DNA from: Moritella sp. PE36
Lineage (GTDB): Bacteria; Pseudomonadota; Gammaproteobacteria; Enterobacterales; Moritellaceae
DNA length: 60,187 bases
Assembly (NCBI RefSeq): GCF_000170855.1
Contig: NZ_ABCQ01000024.1
Location: 1-60,187, forward strand
Direction: 5' to 3'
Shown here: one piece after another, positions 55,923 to 60,187 of the stretch
Numbering within the stretch: position 1 is the stretch's first letter
How the letters are laid out: each line of letters starts with the position of its first letter
The notes under the pieces: model-generated
Databases searched by the model: none
Seen by the model: the letters and a program-made list of their open reading frames with translations, nothing else
What the model was told of the DNA's origin: nothing
Made by a program: the position numbers and the translations under genes

Positions 55923-56359
55923 AACAAACTCAGCCTTTCAATTATCATAGTAGTGTGTGTTTTTTTACTTATATATTTTTTTTATATTTTTACAATTCTT
56001 TGCACTGCAAGATTTGATGGGTGGAGAGTATTACAACTCTATTAGCTATGGGAAGCAGTTCAATCATCTAGTGCTAGGAAAATTGAGGTCGGTCACATAT
56101 CCAAGCATTTTTTATGCTTTTACGACTATGTAACATCTATATAATCATCAATAAAAGCCACTTTAAATTAAGAAACAGCAATTTTACTGGGATAAAACCG
56201 CCAAAAACCCTTATATACTCAAAAGTAGGCAGTATATCGACAATGGGGTAAATAGAAAAAACTAGCGTTTATTAACAAAGGTAGTGATTTATAGCGTAAA
56301 TTTAACCTAAGTTACCCTTGCGGACTAACAGAGTAAAAAATAGCAGAGTATTGATGAGA
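55923..56359. other. intergenic region upstream of the symporter gene
   Basis: AT-rich spacer of over 400 nt. Apart from the symporter promoter at 55981-56010, I see no gene or operator. Confidence 0.5.
55981..56010 (-). promoter_or_regulatory. promoter of the symporter gene
   Basis: Minus strand: -35 TTGCAG, 18-nt spacer, -10 TATAAA, about 60 nt before the start codon. Confidence 0.55.
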
Positions 56360-56399
56360 ATAAAAAGTAAAGAAGGCACTCAGAAAGGCTCTGAGCACC
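56360..56399 (-). terminator. terminator of bax
   Basis: A 10-bp stem with two wobble pairs (GGTGCTCAGA/TCTGAGTGCC on the minus strand), then a T-rich tail (TCTTTACTTTTT). Confidence 0.6.
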
Positions 56400-56418
56400 C
56401 GAAATGTAAACTAGGTAA

Positions 56419-57390
56419 TTATTCTGCTACAGGAGTTTTTATTGGTTCTTCTGCCGTTACAGTGTCATTTTCAATAACATCCACAGGCTTGTTAGGCTCA
56501 ACTTTTGTTGAATCACTATTTTTCGCTTCAACAAAAGTTGAATCGGGAGTCAGATTAATGGTCTCTGGTAACTCAATAGTATCTTCGACAATAATCTCAG
56601 TCACCACAGGTTGTGGCGCAGCACACAGCGCATAGTCCGCATTCTTGTTATTACGCCAAAATTTACGGTTATGGCGGATCATCGCGCGGATCTCTGCAAT
56701 GTACGCCTCTTTTCTTTCCGAGTAATTAATTAACCCAGCCGCGAGTGCGCAGGCATTAATGACATCGCCGTTTTTACGTAACTCAGAACGGATTTCACGT
56801 AACGGTAAATAACTTTGGTTTCTATTGATATTACGGAAATACGAACGCACCGACGCTTCTATCGAATCAAAGCTGGCAACTTCGTGCGCAGCGCCTTGCT
56901 CGCGTTGGTTTGGCACTATGCCGCAACCTTTGCTAAAGCACCATTGGCCAAAAAAGTTATGTCCAAGTTTCGCAAAGCGTGATGTGCCCCAACCCGTCTC
57001 ATTCGCTGACTGACTAAATACCAGCTCTTCTGGGATCACATCAACGTGTAACAACAACACACTAACCAAGGCCTGGTCATTATCAGCCGTGACTTTATAC
57101 ATACTGGCCATATCTTGCAGTTGCGTTTGCTCTTGTGGGGTTAATGTTGTTTTAGCCTGCCATTGAGTTAGCAGTGCACGCTCAGCTAATACTTCAGCAG
57201 TCACGGTATCAAATGCGGGTTGTAGATAATTAAAGAATGCAGTTTTTTTGGCATTCACATCACTGATAGCAGCAAAGTCTGGCACAGCTGATTTTTCGAC
57301 GTCAACAGAGTCATCAGATTGGAGGAAGGTAGAAAGTCCGAACAGACCCAGTCCAGCAATAAGGACGAAAGCGGTTATTTTCTTTTGCAT
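56419..57390 (-). CDS. bax: Bax-like glucosaminidase-domain protein
   Basis: A 323-residue envelope protein with an N-terminal membrane or signal segment (MQKKITAFVLIAGLGLFGLSTFL) and a lysozyme-like glucosaminidase domain with the catalytic glutamate in SANETGWGTSRFA and NFFGQWCF. The C-terminal 70 residues are Thr/Glu/Pro-rich and low in complexity. It is expected to cut septal or side-wall peptidoglycan. The ATG used lies directly after the T-run of the ald terminator and has no ribosome site; the start is therefore uncertain by about 5 codons. Confidence 0.88.
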   Translation of the reverse strand: MQKKITAFVLIAGLGLFGLSTFLQSDDSVDVEKSAVPDFAAISDVNAKKTAFFNYLQPAFDTVTAEVLAERALLTQWQAKTTLTPQEQTQLQDMASMYKVTADNDQALVSVLLLHVDVIPEELVFSQSANETGWGTSRFAKLGHNFFGQWCFSKGCGIVPNQREQGAAHEVASFDSIEASVRSYFRNINRNQSYLPLREIRSELRKNGDVINACALAAGLINYSERKEAYIAEIRAMIRHNRKFWRNNKNADYALCAAPQPVVTEIIVEDTIELPETINLTPDSTFVEAKNSDSTKVEPNKPVDVIENDTVTAEEPIKTPVAE

Positions 57391-57422
57391 ATAAAAAAGC
57401 ACCATTAATAAATAATGGTGCT
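57391..57422 (-). terminator. terminator of ald
   Basis: A 9-bp perfect stem (AGCACCATT/AATGGTGCT) followed by TTTTTTAT on the minus strand. It ends immediately before the bax start codon. Confidence 0.85.
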
Positions 57423-57451
57423 AATTTAACACGTTATTGCAATAAGCTAGA

Positions 57452-58567
57452 TTATAAAATCATGCTCTTTGGTGCAACAAACGGTAAGTTATGTGCTTCA
57501 GCAACATCTTGAACAGTTACTTGGCCAGCAATTACATTTAGGCCGTTTAGTAGATGCTCATCTTGTACTAATGCTTCTTTCCAACCTAGGTTAGCAAGCT
57601 TGATGATGTACGGTAGTGTTGCATTGTTTAATGCGAACGTAGATGTTTTCGCAACAGCACCAGGCATGTTAGCAACACAGTAGTGAACAACGTCATCAAT
57701 GATGTAAGTTGGGTCTTGGTGTGTTGTCGCGTGTGAAGTTTCGAAACAACCACCTTGGTCAATCGCAACGTCAACAACAGCAGCACCAGGCTTCATGCGT
57801 GAAATTAGGTCTTTAGTTACTAGTTTCGGCGCTGCTGCACCAGGAACTAATACCGCACCAATCACTAGATCAGCTTCTAATACATATTTTTCAATTGCAT
57901 CGTGTGTAGAATAAACCACTTTCAAACGACCATCGAATTGGTTGTCTAGGTTAGCTAGTACAGAAAGGTTACGGTCTAACATAGTTACGCTAGCGCCCAT
58001 ACCAACAGCCATTTTCGCTGCATTCATACCAACAACACCGCCGCCGATAACAACAACGTTTGCAGGAGCAACACCCGGTACGCCACCCATAAGAAGACCA
58101 CAACCACCTTGTGATTTTTCTAATGCTTGTGCGCCAGCTTGAATTGCCATACGGCCAGCAACAGCAGACATAGGCGCAAGTAGTGGTAAACCACCGTTTG
58201 CATCAGTTACTGTTTCATAAGCGATACAAATTGCATTACTCTTGATTAGGTCTTCTGTTTGCGCTAAATCAGGTGCAAGGTGTAAATAAGTGAATAACAC
58301 TTGGCCATCACGTAACATTGCACGTTCAACAGGTTGTGGCTCTTTTACTTTCACAATCATGTCTGCAGTTGCGAAAATTTCTGCCGCAGTTGTTAAGATT
58401 TTTGCGCCAACAGTTTCATAATCACTGTCGCTAAAACCAATACCAGCACCAGCAAATGTTTCAACATAAACTGTATGGCCATGTGTAATAAGCTCTCGTG
58501 CACTTGCAGGAGTCATACCTACGCGATACTCATGGTTTTTAATTTCTTTAGGTACGCCGATAATCAT
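57452..58567 (-). CDS. ald: alanine dehydrogenase
   Basis: NAD-dependent oxidative deamination of alanine to pyruvate and ammonia, or the reverse. The 371-residue enzyme begins [20 protein letters not shown], has the catalytic lysine/histidine region (VKVKEPQ, YLHLA) and the NAD loop [13 protein letters not shown] perfect FNR box lies 55-68 nt upstream, suggesting oxygen-dependent control. GGAG lies 10 nt before the ATG. Confidence 0.96.
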   Translation of the reverse strand: MIIGVPKEIKNHEYRVGMTPASARELITHGHTVYVETFAGAGIGFSDSDYETVGAKILTTAAEIFATADMIVKVKEPQPVERAMLRDGQVLFTYLHLAPDLAQTEDLIKSNAICIAYETVTDANGGLPLLAPMSAVAGRMAIQAGAQALEKSQGGCGLLMGGVPGVAPANVVVIGGGVVGMNAAKMAVGMGASVTMLDRNLSVLANLDNQFDGRLKVVYSTHDAIEKYVLEADLVIGAVLVPGAAAPKLVTKDLISRMKPGAAVVDVAIDQGGCFETSHATTHQDPTYIIDDVVHYCVANMPGAVAKTSTFALNNATLPYIIKLANLGWKEALVQDEHLLNGLNVIAGQVTVQDVAEAHNLPFVAPKSMIL

Positions 58568-58621
58568 ATGCTGTTTACTCCAATTTCTGGTTTATTTGAC
58601 TGGCTGACGAATTTTAAGAAT

Positions 58622-58635
58622 TTGATTTTAATCAA
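58622..58635 (-). promoter_or_regulatory. FNR-type box upstream of ald
   Basis: TTGAT-N4-ATCAA, an exact consensus match, 55 nt from the ald start codon. If it acts at -41.5, a TCAAAT -10 candidate at 58594-58599 and a leader of about 20 nt follow. Confidence 0.65.
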
Positions 58636-58777
58636 GTAAGGAAGCGAAAGGTACTCGTAGAATTGCAGGATTAATCACTAAAGATCGCTCTAATTTTAAG
58701 AAAAGTTTATATAACATTTGTTAAATCGATGTTGAACAGAACATAATTTTTTCTGTGAGCAAGATCTCGCCCAAAAA

Positions 58778-58819
58778 AAGGGCTCTGTTGTAATCATAGT
58801 CGATTACAGCCGAGCCCTT
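58778..58819 (-). terminator. terminator of ilvD
   Basis: An 18-bp nearly perfect stem with a 6-nt loop, followed by seven T's on the minus strand; 45 nt after the ilvD stop. Confidence 0.92.
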
Positions 58820-58863
58820 GATATAGATCATGGCGAATTGTTAGATAATACTAACGAGGTAGG

Positions 58864-60187
58864 TTAGATCAGGTTTCTATCGCGTACCGCACCTTTATCT
58901 GCACTTGTCGCAAAATAACCGTAAATACGTAATGCTTGTGTTACTTTCCGTTCACGTTTCTCAACCGGTTTCCAGGCTAATTCCCCGCGGCTTTCCATTT
59001 CAGTACGGCGCGCAGCCAATACATCATCAGCAACAACCAAATTCATTGAACGCTCAGGAATATTAATATCAATAATATCGCCATCTTCAACCAGACCGAT
59101 CAAGCCACCACTTGCAGCTTCTGGTGATGCATGGCCAATAGACAGACCCGAGGTACCACCCGAGAAACGACCATCAGTAATAAGCGCACACGCTTTACCC
59201 AGTCCCATCGATTTCAGATAACTGGTTGGGTATAACATTTCTTGCATACCTGGACCACCTTTCGGTCCTTCATAACGAATAACGACCACGTCACCGGCTT
59301 TAATTTCGCTGGCTAAAATAGCACTTACCGCAGAATCTTGGCTTTCAAATACCCGTGCGGTACCACGGAACAACAAATTATCATCCGCGACACCCGCCGT
59401 TTTAACGACCGCGCCATCGATGGCAATGTTACCGGTTAATATCGCCAAACCACCTTCTTGACTGTAGGCATTTTCGATTGAACGGATACAACCGTTAACA
59501 CGATCATCATCGAGTGAATCCCAACGGCAATCTTGGCTAAAGGCTTTCGTGGTACGGATACCAGCCGGACCTGCCGAATACATTTTCTTCACCGCGTCAG
59601 ATTGGGTAGTGATAATATCAAATTTCGCTAACTGCTCAGCCATGGTCATGCCCATTACGGTCATATTGTCAGTATGCAATAAACCGGCACGGTTCAACTC
59701 ACCCAAGATAGCCATCACACCACCGGCGCGATGCACATCTTCCATATGATAGAGCGGCGTTGACGGCGCCACTTTACATAACTGCGGCACTTTACGTGAT
59801 AATGCATCCATATCGTCCAGGGTATAATCAACCTCGCCCTCAATGGCAGCGGCGATTAAATGCAATACTGTATTGGTTGAACCACCCATGGCGATATCTA
59901 ACGTCATGGCATTTTCAAAGGCATCACGATTAGCAATATTACGCGGTAATACCGATTCATCATCTTGCTGATAATAACGTTTACACAGGTCAACAATACG
60001 ACGACCGGCATTTAAGAACAATTCTTCACGATCAGCATGGGTAGCAACTAATGAACCATTACCTGGTTGCGATAACCCTAATGCTTCTGTTAAACAGTTC
60101 ATTGAGTTGGCAGTAAACATACCCGAACATGAACCACACGTTGGACACGCGCTGCGTTCTACTTTTTCAACATCTTCGTCTGACACA
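58864..60187 (-). CDS. ilvD: dihydroxyacid dehydratase (3' part)
   Basis: Penultimate enzyme of valine/isoleucine synthesis, an iron-sulfur dehydratase. About 441 C-terminal residues are in the window out of roughly 616; the gene runs off the right edge, and the GTG near the edge is an internal valine. Visible motifs: [20 protein letters not shown] with Fe-S cysteines, [26 protein letters not shown] and [16 protein letters not shown]. It has its own terminator and is not contiguous with ilvA. Confidence 0.97.
   Translation of the reverse strand, partial: VSDEDVEKVERSACPTCGSCSGMFTANSMNCLTEALGLSQPGNGSLVATHADREELFLNAGRRIVDLCKRYYQQDDESVLPRNIANRDAFENAMTLDIAMGGSTNTVLHLIAAAIEGEVDYTLDDMDALSRKVPQLCKVAPSTPLYHMEDVHRAGGVMAILGELNRAGLLHTDNMTVMGMTMAEQLAKFDIITTQSDAVKKMYSAGPAGIRTTKAFSQDCRWDSLDDDRVNGCIRSIENAYSQEGGLAILTGNIAIDGAVVKTAGVADDNLLFRGTARVFESQDSAVSAILASEIKAGDVVVIRYEGPKGGPGMQEMLYPTSYLKSMGLGKACALITDGRFSGGTSGLSIGHASPEAASGGLIGLVEDGDIIDINIPERSMNLVVADDVLAARRTEMESRGELAWKPVEKRERKVTQALRIYGYFATSADKGAVRDRNLI

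Noticed and set aside
56318-56635. 105-codon plus-strand reading frame opposite the 3' end of bax
   Set aside because: It overlaps bax on the other strand, is Ser/Thr-rich from the antisense of a low-complexity tail, and has no ribosome site.
58864-60187. ilvD and ilvA as parts of one operon
   Set aside because: They are 4.4 kb apart with ald, bax and a symporter between, and ilvD has a strong terminator.

Overview
The window reads as chromosome of a marine, cold-type gammaproteobacterium of the Vibrio/Shewanella/Psychromonas/Moritella group; Moritella is my best guess, from protein character and gene order and not from any search. It is about 40% GC by eye and gene-dense. It carries gammaproteobacterial core blocks, an orphan MshQ-like surface protein, an arginine deiminase locus next to pyrBI, and a UbiK/RlmJ/IlvY-IlvC neighbourhood.

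Layout. 1-12.1 kb is the conserved yrdA-aroE-tsaC-yrdD-smg-dprA / def-fmt-rsmB-trkA block, with purE and a LysM protein inserted and trkH after trkA. 12-17.3 kb holds rmuC, a short DksA paralogue, a CreA-family lipoprotein, unknown membrane and small proteins, and an HDOD protein. 17.4-21.9 kb contains two minus-strand tRNA operons (Arg-His-Pro and Pro-His-Leu-Pro) separated by a 3.4-kb MshQ-like surface-protein gene. 22-31 kb holds cytochrome c5, a degenerate GGDEF/EAL protein, rep, rpmB-rpmG, csdA-csdE, a thiolase and tcdA.

31-43.3 kb is the most interesting part: a YfcC-type transporter, arcA-arcC-arcB, a pyrL-like leader with attenuator, pyrB-pyrI, an ArgR paralogue, a tandem GST-N/glutaredoxin-like protein, a single-chain triple-RidA protein, and a decayed second copy of the tandem GST-N gene. 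Together these cover arginine import, deimination, carbamoyl-phosphate/ATP production, pyrimidine synthesis from carbamoyl phosphate, and probably imine detoxification. The promoters in front of arcA and the triple-RidA gene are diverged copies of one another and share a predicted class II CRP site and an upstream TGCATAA motif at the same spacing. A perfect FNR-type box lies upstream of the transporter.

43.9-60.2 kb holds glpQ, divergent ilvC/ilvY, an LA_2272-type surface-repeat protein, ubiK, a K+ channel, an alpha/beta hydrolase, rlmJ, a lipoprotein, ilvA, a dicarboxylate/amino acid symporter, bax, ald (with a perfect FNR box upstream) and the 3' part of ilvD, which runs off the window. 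No CRISPR array, insertion sequence, prophage or integrase was seen. All functional calls rest on recognised sequence motifs and family knowledge; nothing was searched.
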